A stretch of DNA of 55,230 nt, taken from NCBI GenBank assembly GCA_902794035.1, contig CADBFN010000008.1, forward strand, positions 1 to 55,230. The letters are read 5' to 3'. The notes below the pieces were generated by a model that made no database searches, was not told the DNA's origin, and was given only the letters and a program-made list of their open reading frames with translations. This document shows, piece after piece, positions 8,069 to 16,410 of the stretch. The stretch's first letter is position 1. The number at the start of each line of letters is the position of its first letter. Made by a program: the position numbers and the translations under genes. Source of the DNA: an uncultured bacterium. Its GTDB lineage: Bacteria > Cyanobacteriota > Vampirovibrionia > Gastranaerophilales > Gastranaerophilaceae.

Positions 8069-9460
8069 ATGCCACCTGTTAAAACAAAAAAGAAAGAAAT
8101 TGACGAAAATTTAATACCACAAAATATAGAGGCAGAAGAAGCCATTTTAGGAGCTGTATTAGTTAATCCTTCCAGTCTTGCCAAGGTTTCTGATTCTCTT
8201 GATGCGGGTTGTTTCTATAAACCTGCACACAGATATATTTATGAAGCTATGATTGAGTTGTTTAATAATAATGACAATATAGATATAGTTTCGGTTTCGG
8301 ATGTTTTGAGTTATAACGGAAAACTTGACGCTGTTGGTGGTCGTGCATATATTAATGATTTAGCTGAAAATACGATTACGACAACAAATGTTGCGTATTA
8401 TGCAAAGATTATTAAGGAAAAAGCAATCAAACGTGCGTTGATTAGTGCAGGTGCAGAAATAGTAAGCAAAGGTTACGATCTTGAACCGAGCGATGCGTCA
8501 ATTGAACAGGCAGAAAAACTTATATATGACATAAGTTCAAATAAAACAACTTCTGATTTGATTCCTGTCAAAGATTTGGTTTTGACTGCTTATGACAAAA
8601 TTGAATATCGCTACAACCATAAAGATGAACTCTCAGGAGTTCGCACAGGGTTTGATAAGCTTGATATGACCTTGAACGGTTTAAATAAGTCGGATTTAAT
8701 AATTCTCGCAGCTCGACCTGCAATGGGAAAAACTGCGTTGGCTCTGAATATTGCGCAAAATGTTGCAATTAATGAAAAAGTTCCTGTTTGTATATTTTCT
8801 CTTGAAATGTCAGCGGGGCAGCTTGTTCAGAGAATGTTATGTTCGTATGCGGAAGTCGATTCACAAAGAATAAAAACAGGTCAGATGCAGCAAAAAGACT
8901 GGGAAAAACTTACTATGGCAATGGATGATTTTTCTCAGGCAAAAATTTATATTGATGATTCAGGCGGATGCACTCTGACTGATGTTCGTACAAAATTACG
9001 CCGTTTAAAATCTCAGGAAAAAGATTTGGGATTAGTTGTAATTGATTATCTTCAACTTATGGAAAGTTCGGGCAAAGAGGACAGATTACAACAAATTTCA
9101 GCAATATCGAGAGGTCTGAAAATTTTAGCAAAAGAATTAGATGTACCTGTAATTGCTTTATCGCAATTATCCCGTCAGGTTGAAAGCAGAAACGACAAAC
9201 GCCCTATGCTTTCAGACTTGAGAGAATCAGGCTCAATTGAACAAGATGCTGATATTGTAATGTTTATTTATCGTGCGGATTATTATGCAAAAGCCGAAGA
9301 ATCAGAGGAAGAAGAAGCAATCAAAGCAAATTCAAAGGGTTTATCCGAAGTTATTATTGCAAAACACAGAAACGGGCCAGTTGATACAATAAAATTATTG
9401 TTCCAGTCAAATATTACAAAATTCAAAAACCCGCTCAATGACTCGTTTGATGCGTTTTAA
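8069..9460 (+). CDS. dnaB: Replicative DNA helicase DnaB
   Basis: Hexameric 5'-3' helicase of the replication fork. At 463 aa it is the normal length with no intein. The N-terminal domain (about 15-120) contains the IPQNIEAEEAILGAVL signature. The RecA-like domain carries Walker A ARPAMGKT (215-222), the SLEMS block (244-248), Walker B with VVIDYLQLM (323-331), ALSQLSR and the arginine-finger region RESGSIEQDADIV. The ATG is 7 nt after GAGG. It is transcribed alone, with the next plus-strand terminator at 9688-9720. Confidence 0.96.
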   Translation: MPPVKTKKKEIDENLIPQNIEAEEAILGAVLVNPSSLAKVSDSLDAGCFYKPAHRYIYEAMIELFNNNDNIDIVSVSDVLSYNGKLDAVGGRAYINDLAENTITTTNVAYYAKIIKEKAIKRALISAGAEIVSKGYDLEPSDASIEQAEKLIYDISSNKTTSDLIPVKDLVLTAYDKIEYRYNHKDELSGVRTGFDKLDMTLNGLNKSDLIILAARPAMGKTALALNIAQNVAINEKVPVCIFSLEMSAGQLVQRMLCSYAEVDSQRIKTGQMQQKDWEKLTMAMDDFSQAKIYIDDSGGCTLTDVRTKLRRLKSQEKDLGLVVIDYLQLMESSGKEDRLQQISAISRGLKILAKELDVPVIALSQLSRQVESRNDKRPMLSDLRESGSIEQDADIVMFIYRADYYAKAEESEEEEAIKANSKGLSEVIIAKHRNGPVDTIKLLFQSNITKFKNPLNDSFDAF

Positions 9461-9754
9461 TTAATATTTCTTAATATTTTAAAATAATATGGCAATTTTT
9501 TATAATAAAAATTGTTTATATAAATGTAAGGGATATTAAGTCAAAAGATTTTGGGAAAAATAAAAAACTAAACTCAATTCAAATGAGTAAACAATGAGTC
9601 AAAGTTTTGGGGAAAATAAGACTCACCAACAGGGAAAAATTTAGGGGAAAATTAAAATCGAATCATCCATCATAATCAATCTTCTTGGGTGCTGAATATT
9701 TTTCAGTGCCTTTTTTCTTTGTTTAAAATTAAATACAAATCTATATTTTTTAAA
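9461..9754. other. dnaB-yifB gap with three TTTTGGGGAAAA-like motifs
   Basis: AT-rich gap. Three related motifs, TTTTGGGAAAA (9549-9559), TTTTGGGGAAAA (9605-9616) and TTAGGGGAAAA (9641-9651), are spaced about 56 and 35 bp apart. The first two follow a TCAAA block. They look like repeated protein-binding sites or decayed repeats. No gene is visible. Confidence 0.4.
9688..9720 (+). terminator. Probable terminator downstream of dnaB
   Basis: 8-bp stem GGTGCTGA (9688-9695) / TCAGTGCC (9703-9710), including two G-T wobble pairs, followed by TTTTTTCTTT. Confidence 0.65.
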
Positions 9755-11299
9755 TTATCTGTTAGAAAATTCTTCCATTTTAAACATTCTAAATTGTAAT
9801 GCGTGAGTCAAATGAATTGAAGTGATATTTTCGCTTCCGTCTAAATCTGCGATTGTTCTTGCCAGTTTTAATATTCTGTCGTAACGTCTGCCTGAAAGCT
9901 GATATTTTATTATTGCCGCTTTTAAAATTTCTTTTGACTGTTCATCAAGAACACAATATTTTTTAATCAATTTGGAAGTTAATTCTGAATTTGTAAAAAT
10001 ATTTTCGTTTTTATAGCGTTCTGACTGGATTTGACGAGCTTTTATAACTCTTTTTCTGATATCTTCGGAACTTTCTTTTGCAGGTTCAGCTTTCAAAAGT
10101 TCTTCAGGAGTTAATCTTGGGACTTCTATTTGTAAATCTATTCTGTCTAACAATGGTCCTGATAATTTTGATAAATATCTGCTTATCTGAAAATCCGAGC
10201 AGGTGCATTGTTTTTCTTTATCACCTAAAAATCCGCAAGGACAAGGGTTCATTGCACCTAAAAGTATGAATTTTGCAGGATATTTTACAGAATGTGATGC
10301 ACGCGAAATTACAATTTCACCATCTTCTAACGGTTGTCTTAAAACCTCAAGAACCTGTCTTGGGAATTCAACCATTTCGTCTAAAAATAAAACCCCTCTA
10401 TGAGCAAGAGTTATTTCTCCTGGTTTTGGGTTGCTTCCGCCACCGATTATGCCGTTAGCAGATGCGGTGTGATGGACACTGCGGAAAGGTCTTTTTACCA
10501 CAAGCGGTTCATCAGCCGACAAAAGTCCTGACACACTGTATATTTTGGTCAATTCAAGTGCTTCATCAAGTTCTAACGGCGGAAGAATTGATGGAAAACA
10601 TTTTGCCATCATAGTTTTGCCGGCTCCGGGGGAACCGGTCATAAGTACATTATGTCCGCCGGCGGCTGCTATTTCAAGTGCTTTTTTGGCTTTTTGCTGA
10701 CCTTTTACATCTCTGAAATCAAATAAATATTCTTCACTTGATTTCTGAACAAGATAATCTCTCGTGTTTACAATCGTTTTTGATATTGGATTTTCCGTAA
10801 AATGTCCTACAACATCTCCTAGACAGTATGCACCATATACATTAATACCTTCTATCAAAGCGGCCTCTTTTGCATTATCTTTTGGAACTATAATATTTTT
10901 TATTCCCTGTTCTTTTAATCCCAATACTAATGGCAAAACTCCATTAACAGAGCGTATCAGACCATCAAGAGCCAATTCGCCGATAAAAGCGTATTCTTCG
11001 ACTTTATCAGCGGTTAAAACTTCTTCTTCTATTAAAATCCCTATTGCTATCGGCAAATCAAAGCCTGTACCGTTTTTTTTGACATCAGCCGGAGCAAGAT
11101 TTACCACAACTTTTTTTGACGGAAAAGTATATCCTGAATTTTTTATGGCAGATTTTACTCTGTCACGAGCTTCATTAACAGCAGCATCAGGCAAACCTAC
11201 CACCGACATTGCCGGCAGAGAATTTATTACATCAGTTTCAACCCACACTCTGTATGAATTTAAACCTATTAACGTTCCTGAATTAACCCTGTTTACCAT
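9755..11299 (-). CDS. comM: YifB/ComM family Mg-chelatase-like AAA+ ATPase
   Basis: 514 aa, full length for the ComM/YifB family, AAA+ helicases that in competent bacteria promote branch migration during uptake of DNA. Here the role is inferred from family only. The N-terminal Lon-like fold (1-170) contains GLPDAAVNEARDRV. Walker A is GSPGAGKT (222-229), Walker B is VLFLDEM (303-309), and the zinc-like cysteine motif is NPCPCGF (351-357) with CTC at 365-367. No Shine-Dalgarno sequence is present; an extended -10 (TGC-TATACT, plus-strand 11306-11314) ends 6 nt before the ATG, so the mRNA may be leaderless. No competence genes lie next to it. Confidence 0.92.
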   Translation of the reverse strand: MVNRVNSGTLIGLNSYRVWVETDVINSLPAMSVVGLPDAAVNEARDRVKSAIKNSGYTFPSKKVVVNLAPADVKKNGTGFDLPIAIGILIEEEVLTADKVEEYAFIGELALDGLIRSVNGVLPLVLGLKEQGIKNIIVPKDNAKEAALIEGINVYGAYCLGDVVGHFTENPISKTIVNTRDYLVQKSSEEYLFDFRDVKGQQKAKKALEIAAAGGHNVLMTGSPGAGKTMMAKCFPSILPPLELDEALELTKIYSVSGLLSADEPLVVKRPFRSVHHTASANGIIGGGSNPKPGEITLAHRGVLFLDEMVEFPRQVLEVLRQPLEDGEIVISRASHSVKYPAKFILLGAMNPCPCGFLGDKEKQCTCSDFQISRYLSKLSGPLLDRIDLQIEVPRLTPEELLKAEPAKESSEDIRKRVIKARQIQSERYKNENIFTNSELTSKLIKKYCVLDEQSKEILKAAIIKYQLSGRRYDRILKLARTIADLDGSENITSIHLTHALQFRMFKMEEFSNR

Positions 11300-11305
11300 A
11301 GGTTC

Positions 11306-11314
11306 AGTATAGCA
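11306..11314 (-). promoter_or_regulatory. Extended -10 promoter adjoining the comM start codon
   Basis: On the minus strand TGC-TATACT is followed by GAACCT and the ATG. No clear -35 is seen, but the TG extension can replace it. The predicted start of transcription falls at or next to the start codon. Confidence 0.55.
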
Positions 11315-11379
11315 TAAATATTACGGAATTTGTTTTTTACATACGATTATGATAAACTCATACTATAAGAGAGGCAATT

Positions 11380-12597
11380 ATGACTGAAGTTTCAAAATTA
11401 CAAAATGACGTTCAATTTATATATAAGCAAAACAAAAATACCCCAAGAATGGCTTTATGTTTGAATTTTTCAATAAATCAGCCTGAAGAAATTCCGGGGA
11501 TTTATACTCTTATGGCAAGGTTGTTACTTCAGGGAACAAAAAAATATAATTCCGAACAACTTGCCAATGAATTTGAAAAATATGCAATAGATTTTGCCAG
11601 TGAGCTTTTCCCAAATTATCTGAGGGTAAAATTTGTTTGTTTAAATGAAGATTTTTCAAAAGCTCTTGAATTAATGGATGACATTTTGAAAAATTCAACT
11701 TTTGAAGAATTTGAAAAAGAAAGAATAAAATTAATCGGTGAAATTTCGGCAGAGCTTGACTCTCCGCGAACTACCGCAATGGATGCGTATTATCGCGAAT
11801 TGTTCGAAAATCATTATTACGGAAATTCATTAGTAAGAATTTTGGATAATATTGGAAAAGTGTCAAAAGAAGATGTTATAAACGCATTCAAATATATTTT
11901 AAATAACAGCAAAAAAAGTCTTGCCGTCGTTGGTACTCTTGATAAAGAGAAGATATTTGATGAAATAAATCAAACTCTCGGAAAGCTTCCTGTTTCTACT
12001 GCAGGGAATTTTATGATTCAAAAACCTGTATTAGAAACTGTCAAAACTGCGGAAAATAAAAAATCTGATTTGAATCAGGCTCATATTATAAAGGGTTGGT
12101 TATTGCCTACATATGGCGAAGTTGATTATCCTGCCATAGTTCTTTTAAATATAATTTTGGGTTCCTGCGGTTTAAGTTCAAGACTGTTTTTGGAGCTTCG
12201 TGATAAAAAAGGGCTTGCTTATGTTGTTCGCAGTTCTTACGAAACATATAAACTTGCAGGCAATTTTATGATTTATATTGCCACTGCTCCGACAAATATT
12301 GATACATGTTTAAAAGGTTTTGATGAGGAAATAAGAAAGATTAAAACAGAACCTGTGACAGAAGAAGAACTTGAAAATGCAAAAACAAATATTGTCGGGA
12401 AATATGAATTTTTAGCTGAAACTAATATTCAGCAGGCATGTTCTTATGCAAAATTTGATGTTTTAGGCTTAGGATATAATTATTCCGAAAACATAAAACA
12501 ACAGGTACAATCTGTTACCGCTAATGAAATTTTAAAATGCGCCCAGAAATATTTTTCTGATGATAAATATGTTTTGTCAGTTATTAAACCTGAATAA
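11380..12597 (+). CDS. M16 family peptidase homologue, zinc site lost
   Basis: 405 aa with the two-half fold of M16 (pitrilysin/MPP) proteins. In active members residues near 45 read H-x-x-E-H; here the matching segment is GIYTLMARLLLQG, with neither His nor Glu, so zinc cannot be held. The C-terminal half keeps the substrate-binding R/Y signature (SSRLFLELRDKKGLAYVV). This matches the non-catalytic subunit of two-chain M16 enzymes. The expected catalytic partner is not in the window. The ATG follows GAGG by 5-6 nt. No signal peptide is seen. Confidence 0.82.
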   Translation: MTEVSKLQNDVQFIYKQNKNTPRMALCLNFSINQPEEIPGIYTLMARLLLQGTKKYNSEQLANEFEKYAIDFASELFPNYLRVKFVCLNEDFSKALELMDDILKNSTFEEFEKERIKLIGEISAELDSPRTTAMDAYYRELFENHYYGNSLVRILDNIGKVSKEDVINAFKYILNNSKKSLAVVGTLDKEKIFDEINQTLGKLPVSTAGNFMIQKPVLETVKTAENKKSDLNQAHIIKGWLLPTYGEVDYPAIVLLNIILGSCGLSSRLFLELRDKKGLAYVVRSSYETYKLAGNFMIYIATAPTNIDTCLKGFDEEIRKIKTEPVTEEELENAKTNIVGKYEFLAETNIQQACSYAKFDVLGLGYNYSENIKQQVQSVTANEILKCAQKYFSDDKYVLSVIKPE

Positions 12598-12692
12598 TTA
12601 TTTAGTTTTGTAAACATTATTTATAAATTAATCAATTCACAACATTGAGCTTTCTTGTAAACATTGAAACAGTAAAAGAAAGTAGGTTCAAA

Positions 12693-12839
12693 ATGTGTAC
12701 AGATAATCTTTTAATGCCTGAAAATGAATTTAGTCAAGATGTTATAGCCAAATACAACAACGAAATTCAGCAAAAAAGAATTGAATTAGCCACTATGGAA
12801 ATCGTTGAAAATTTGGAAAAATTATATCTTGAAGTATAG
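12693..12839 (+). CDS. Small hypothetical protein, 48 aa
   Basis: The frame is open from a TTG at 12645, but the ATG at 12693 (MCTDNLLMPENEF) has an AGTAGG motif 7 nt upstream and is preferred. The product is acidic and mostly helical, with a likely coiled-coil stretch in the second half. It lies in a run of three tiny genes ending with the HTH regulator at 13210. Function unknown. Confidence 0.45.
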   Translation: MCTDNLLMPENEFSQDVIAKYNNEIQQKRIELATMEIVENLEKLYLEV

Positions 12840-12843
12840 TTAT

Positions 12844-12875
12844 TTGACAGATAAACAGATTTAATTTTTTATAAT
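12844..12875 (+). promoter_or_regulatory. Possible promoter upstream of the gene at 12926
   Basis: TTGACA (12844-12849) and TATAAT (12870-12875) are both perfect boxes, but the spacer is 20 bp, longer than the 17 bp optimum. Confidence 0.45.
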
Positions 12876-12925
12876 TCAATAACAATTTTGCTATGTAAAA
12901 ATACTTTATATAACAAAGGGGCAAA

Positions 12926-13129
12926 ATGTTTTTTCTACCAATAAGAGTAAAACTGGTATCAGATATTATACACAATCGCAAATTTTTAAAATTTGCCAAT
13001 GAATCTTGTCACAAATGTTTAGGTTCTGGAATAAAAGATACACTCAATAAGCATCCTAACATTAAACAAGCAGGACAGAAAATAAAAAACATTTGGGATT
13101 ATTTTGATTTACTAACAGAATTATCTTAA
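12926..13129 (+). CDS. Small basic hypothetical protein, 67 aa
   Basis: ATG preceded by AAAGGGGC with short spacing. The product has a C-H-K-C pair in the middle, many Lys/Asn residues and a predicted helical C-terminus. No family is recognised. The -35/-10 pair at 12844-12875 may drive it. Confidence 0.5.
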   Translation: MFFLPIRVKLVSDIIHNRKFLKFANESCHKCLGSGIKDTLNKHPNIKQAGQKIKNIWDYFDLLTELS

Positions 13130-13161
13130 ATAATTTTTTTCATATTCTCGCCTTTATATAT

Positions 13162-13203
13162 GGAATGACATTCCTGTTAATTAATAGAATGATATTCCAT
13201 AAT
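13162..13203 (+). promoter_or_regulatory. Twin palindromic operator and -10 of the HTH gene
   Basis: Two related inverted repeats lie just before the HTH gene: GGAAT-GAC-ATTCC (13162-13174) and GAAT-GAT-ATTC (13187-13197), with centres 24 bp apart. CATAAT (13198-13203) follows and sits 6 nt before the ATG. The arrangement suits autorepression by the XRE-type product. Confidence 0.6.
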
Positions 13204-13209
13204 TGGTCT

Positions 13210-13419
13210 ATGAGTCAATTAGCCAGAAAGATAATATCAGATAATATTAAAAAATTCAGAGAGAAATCCGGATTAAAAAGAGAAGAACTTTCATTAAAAT
13301 TGGGGGGCGACAATTCATATATTTCAAAACTTGAAAGATACAAAGTAAATATCCCTATTGATCGGATTGAGGAAATTGCAAATATTTTAGGTATAAATTT
13401 TATTGATTTATTTAAATAA
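13210..13419 (+). CDS. XRE-family HTH transcriptional regulator, 69 aa
   Basis: A single Cro/CI helix-turn-helix domain: SGLKREELSLKLGGDNSYIS forms the first helices and recognition helix, followed by KLERYKVNIPIDRI and ILGINFIDLF. The ATG at 13210 is preferred because the longer frame (from 13165) would translate the twin operator. No Shine-Dalgarno sequence is seen; the -10-like CATAAT ends 6 nt upstream. Short regulators of this type often control a neighbouring toxin, plasmid or stress gene, but no such partner can be named here. Confidence 0.8.
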   Translation: MSQLARKIISDNIKKFREKSGLKREELSLKLGGDNSYISKLERYKVNIPIDRIEEIANILGINFIDLFK

Positions 13420-13443
13420 AATGCAATATGTTGGTTACAATTA

Positions 13444-13488
13444 ATACTTGTCCAACAAAATCGTAAGTTGGGCATACTTGTCCAACAA
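13444..13488. repeat. 15-bp direct repeat 3' of accC
   Basis: ATACTTGTCCAACAA occurs at 13444-13458 and 13474-13488 (period 30). The GTTGGGC between the two can pair with the upstream GTCCAAC, forming a 7-bp hairpin with one wobble. It lies just past the accC stop and might help end that transcript, although there is no T run. Confidence 0.5.
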
Positions 13489-13499
13489 TACTTTTACCC

Positions 13500-14849
13500 C
13501 TATAATCCTTTTCTTTTATAGAAATCTTCAATGAATCCGGTATTAAAATTACCACTTATAAACACTTCATCTTCAATAATAGCCTGATGGAACGGGATTG
13601 TTGTTTCAACACCTGTTACAACATATTCTTTCAATGCACGATACATTCTTCTGCGGGCTTCGTTTCTGTTTTTACCCCAGCAAATGAGTTTTCCTATCAT
13701 TGAATCGTAATAAGGCGGAATTGCATAATCCTGATAAACATGGGAATCAACTCTTATACCAAAACCACCCGGAGCTAAATAACCTGAAATTACGCCAGGA
13801 TTAGGCATAAAATCTTTTCTTGGGTCTTCAGCATTAATACGGCATTCGATTGCGTGACCTTTTAACTGTATATCATCTTGTGTATATTGCAATTTTTCGC
13901 CTGATGCAACATAAATCTGTTCTTTTACAATATCAACATTAGAAATCATTTCAGTAACACAGTGTTCAACCTGAACTCTTGTGTTCATTTCCATAAAATA
14001 CCAGCTTCCGTCATGGTCAAGCAAAAATTCACAGGTTCCTGCCCCTTCATAATTGATAGCTTTTGCTGCTCGAACTGCGGCAGCACCCATTTGCGCTCTT
14101 GTTTCTTCATCAATTGCAGGAGATGGAGCTTCTTCGAGTAACTTTTGATGACGTCTTTGAATTGAACAATCTCTTTCACCTAAATGAACAACATTACCAA
14201 AACTGTCACCTAATATCTGAACTTCAATGTGGCGAGGATTTTCAAGATACTTTTCGGCATAAACGTCAGGGTTGCCAAAGAAATTTTTCGCTTCAGATTG
14301 ACAAAGTTCCATATTAATTTCAACTTCTTCATCACTGCGGCAAATTCTCATACCTTTACCACCACCGCCGGCAGTAGCTTTTAGGATTATAGGATAACCT
14401 ACTCTGTTTGCAAATTCCTGAACTTCCTGAGGTGTTTTAACAATTCCTGTTCCGGGAGTAACAGGGACATCATTTTCAATCATTGTTTTACGGGCTGTAG
14501 CTTTATCACCCATTTTGCGCATCGCTTCAGAAGAAGGACCAATGAATTTTATTCCCTGTTTTTCACAAATTTCCGCAAAATCGGCACGTTCAGACATAAA
14601 ACCATATCCCGGATGGATTGCATCTGCGCCTGAAACCATAGCCGCCGACATGATAGACGGAATATTTAAATAACTTTCGGAACTCTTTGCAGGTCCGACA
14701 CAATATGCTTCGGTTGCAAGACGCACATGCAATGAATTTGCATCTGCCTGTGAGTATATTGCTACCGTAGGTATTCCGATTTCTCTGCACGCTCTTATAA
14801 TTCTTACTGCGATTTCGCCTCTGTTTGCGATTAAAACTTTTCTAAACAT
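13500..14849 (-). CDS. accC: Acetyl-CoA carboxylase, biotin carboxylase subunit
   Basis: ATP-grasp enzyme that carboxylates the biotin on AccB, the first half-reaction of fatty-acid synthesis. At 449 aa it is full length: N-terminal pre-ATP-grasp domain (1-115), ATP lid glycine loop GGGGKGM (161-167), the E-M-N-T-R-V-Q-V-E-H catalytic block (287-296), and the C-terminal domain ending IEDFYKRKGL. The ATG follows AGAGGAAC. It lies third in an efp-accB-accC run; the accB-accC pairing with efp is typical of cyanobacterial relatives. A 199-bp spacer with inverted repeats separates it from accB. Confidence 0.96.
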   Translation of the reverse strand: MFRKVLIANRGEIAVRIIRACREIGIPTVAIYSQADANSLHVRLATEAYCVGPAKSSESYLNIPSIMSAAMVSGADAIHPGYGFMSERADFAEICEKQGIKFIGPSSEAMRKMGDKATARKTMIENDVPVTPGTGIVKTPQEVQEFANRVGYPIILKATAGGGGKGMRICRSDEEVEINMELCQSEAKNFFGNPDVYAEKYLENPRHIEVQILGDSFGNVVHLGERDCSIQRRHQKLLEEAPSPAIDEETRAQMGAAAVRAAKAINYEGAGTCEFLLDHDGSWYFMEMNTRVQVEHCVTEMISNVDIVKEQIYVASGEKLQYTQDDIQLKGHAIECRINAEDPRKDFMPNPGVISGYLAPGGFGIRVDSHVYQDYAIPPYYDSMIGKLICWGKNRNEARRRMYRALKEYVVTGVETTIPFHQAIIEDEVFISGNFNTGFIEDFYKRKGL

Positions 14850-14913
14850 TTTTGTTCCTCTTTGTTATTTATAATGGCGGGGCAGGTACCCCTCCCTATT
14901 ATTCTATTTTTTT

Positions 14914-15015
14914 GTGAATCGTGAGTTGTGAATTGACCTTTACAGATTCGATGACCGTAAAATGTGCGATAGCAACGATAACGACTGTTCACAACTCACA
15001 TCTCACAATTCACAA
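14914..15015. repeat. GTGAATCGTGAG inverted-repeat element between accB and accC
   Basis: GTGAATCGTGAGTTGTGAAT (from 14914) is imperfectly complementary to the run of CACAACTCACA / CTCACAATTCAC motifs ending at 15015, giving a long imperfect hairpin in the accB-accC spacer. The same GTGAATCGTGAGT-GTGAAT core recurs at 47134 in another intergenic region. No gene is visible in the 199-bp spacer. Confidence 0.55.
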
Positions 15016-15048
15016 ATAGCATGATAAGAACTTAATGTCTTACTGCCT

Positions 15049-15519
15049 TTATTCCACATACATCAAAACTTGACCGTATTCAACAGGTTGTCCGTCTTCT
15101 ACGCAAATTTCAACAACTTTACCTGCAACTTCAGCCTTAATTTCATTCATCATTTTCATAGCTTCAATGATACATACAACATCGCCTTGTTTTACACTCC
15201 CGCCAACTGTAACAAACGGAGCTGAATCAGGAGAAGGAGCCATATAAAACGTTCCTACCATTGGAGATGTAATTGGAGTGCCTGATTTCTTTTCTTCCTT
15301 AGCTTCAACAGCCGGTGCAGGAGCTGATGCTGCAGGGACACTTGCAGATACTTGTGATACTGCAGGTGCAGCCGTAACAACAGCAGGTGAAGAAGATACA
15401 ATAACATCTTTTCTTAATGTAATTGCCTGTTCCCCATCTTCTAAAGATATTTCGGTTAAATCTTGTTCTTTAATTATTTTTGCTAACTTTTCTATATAAT
15501 CTGTTTCAAATTTCATCAT
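15049..15519 (-). CDS. accB: Acetyl-CoA carboxylase, biotin carboxyl carrier protein
   Basis: Carries the biotin that shuttles carboxyl groups from AccC to the carboxyltransferase. 156 aa: an N-terminal helical region (1-40), a flexible Ala/Pro/Val hinge (about 44-73), then the biotinyl domain (80-156) with the attachment motif E-A-M-K-M, biotin on Lys122. GAGG lies just before the ATG pair. It is cotranscribed with the upstream efp (63-bp gap) and downstream accC. Confidence 0.95.
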   Translation of the reverse strand: MMKFETDYIEKLAKIIKEQDLTEISLEDGEQAITLRKDVIVSSSPAVVTAAPAVSQVSASVPAASAPAPAVEAKEEKKSGTPITSPMVGTFYMAPSPDSAPFVTVGGSVKQGDVVCIIEAMKMMNEIKAEVAGKVVEICVEDGQPVEYGQVLMYVE

Positions 15520-15582
15520 ATTACCTCTTTATTATATTTAATGGCGGGATATTATCCCGCCTAAAAATAATTTTTATAATAT

Positions 15583-16140
15583 TTAAACTCTGTCTAAATA
15601 TTCATTAGTTCTTGTATCAACTCTGATAATATCACCGTTTGCAACAAAGAACGGAACGTTTACAACCGCACCTGTTTCTAATGTTGCAGGTTTAGTACCG
15701 CCTTGAGAAGTATTACCTTTTTCTGACGGAGGAGTATCAACAACTTCAAGTTCAACGTGAGCAGGAATATCTACTCCGATAACTTTGCCTTCATGCAATA
15801 AAATCATTACATTCATATTTTCTTTAAGATATTTTTTGCCGTCACCAACCTGAACTTCTGATACATGTAATTGATCATATGTTTCATTATCCATCATTAC
15901 ATAATCAGAACCTTCTTTATATAAGTACTGCATTTCACGTCTGTCCAAAGTTGCTTTGGCAACTTTTTCACCGGCTCTGAATGTTTTTTCAACAACCTGA
16001 CCTGTCATAACGTTTTTAAGTTTTGAACGTACAAATGCAGAACCTTTACCCGGTTTAACGTGCAAAAATTCTACAACTGACCATAAGCCGTTATCTAATT
16101 CTATTGTTAAACCTGTTTTAAAATCGTTTACTGAAATCAT
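15583..16140 (-). CDS. efp: Translation elongation factor P
   Basis: 185 aa with the three beta-barrel EF-P domains. It relieves ribosome stalling at polyproline stretches. The loop that carries the modified lysine reads [10 protein letters not shown], with Lys32 at the tip. The C-terminal signature (V-D-T-P-P and later [10 protein letters not shown]) is intact. AAAGGGG lies 8 nt before the ATG. First gene of the efp-accB-accC run and divergent from rimP-nusA. Confidence 0.96.
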   Translation of the reverse strand: MISVNDFKTGLTIELDNGLWSVVEFLHVKPGKGSAFVRSKLKNVMTGQVVEKTFRAGEKVAKATLDRREMQYLYKEGSDYVMMDNETYDQLHVSEVQVGDGKKYLKENMNVMILLHEGKVIGVDIPAHVELEVVDTPPSEKGNTSQGGTKPATLETGAVVNVPFFVANGDIIRVDTRTNEYLDRV

Positions 16141-16313
16141 ATATTTTTCCCCTTTTTAAAAGTAAAATCCTTCTTTGTGAATAAATAATATCATAAAGTG
16201 TATTTTTTTTCAAAAAATTGAATAATCTTGTTACAAATCAGCAACTCAAATTATATTAAAAAAGTGTGGCAATCTTTATATTTATTTACAACTACTTTAC
16301 AATTTGGGTGAGC
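16141..16313. other. efp-rimP divergent intergenic region, upstream part
   Basis: AT-rich region between divergent operons. I see no gene; it should hold the efp promoter on the minus strand, but no convincing -35/-10 pair stands out. Confidence 0.4.
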
Positions 16314-16384
16314 TATAATAGAATACAAGTATAGAAAGCAGTATTGCTCATGAAAAAAAAGAACGGTGTCCCCGTTCTTTTTTT
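16314..16384 (+). promoter_or_regulatory. -10 box and leader terminator/attenuator of rimP-nusA
   Basis: TATAAT at 16314-16319 opens a short leader. A strong hairpin follows: AAGAACGG (16359-16366) pairs with CCGTTCTT (16372-16379), extended by an A-run on the left and T-run to 16384 on the right. It is an intrinsic terminator placed before the first gene of the operon. The -35 is not clear. Attenuation by NusA itself is a plausible reading, since NusA strengthens such terminators. Confidence 0.65.
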
Positions 16385-16410
16385 CACTAATAATGAAAGG
16401 TCGGTAAAAG

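Noticed and set aside
9461-9754. Replication origin near dnaB
   Set aside because: No DnaA boxes (TTATCCACA type) or GATC/AT-rich unwinding pattern is evident.
13444-13488. CRISPR or attachment site from the 15-bp direct repeat
   Set aside because: Two copies only, next to no integrase or cas gene; more likely a local hairpin or duplication.
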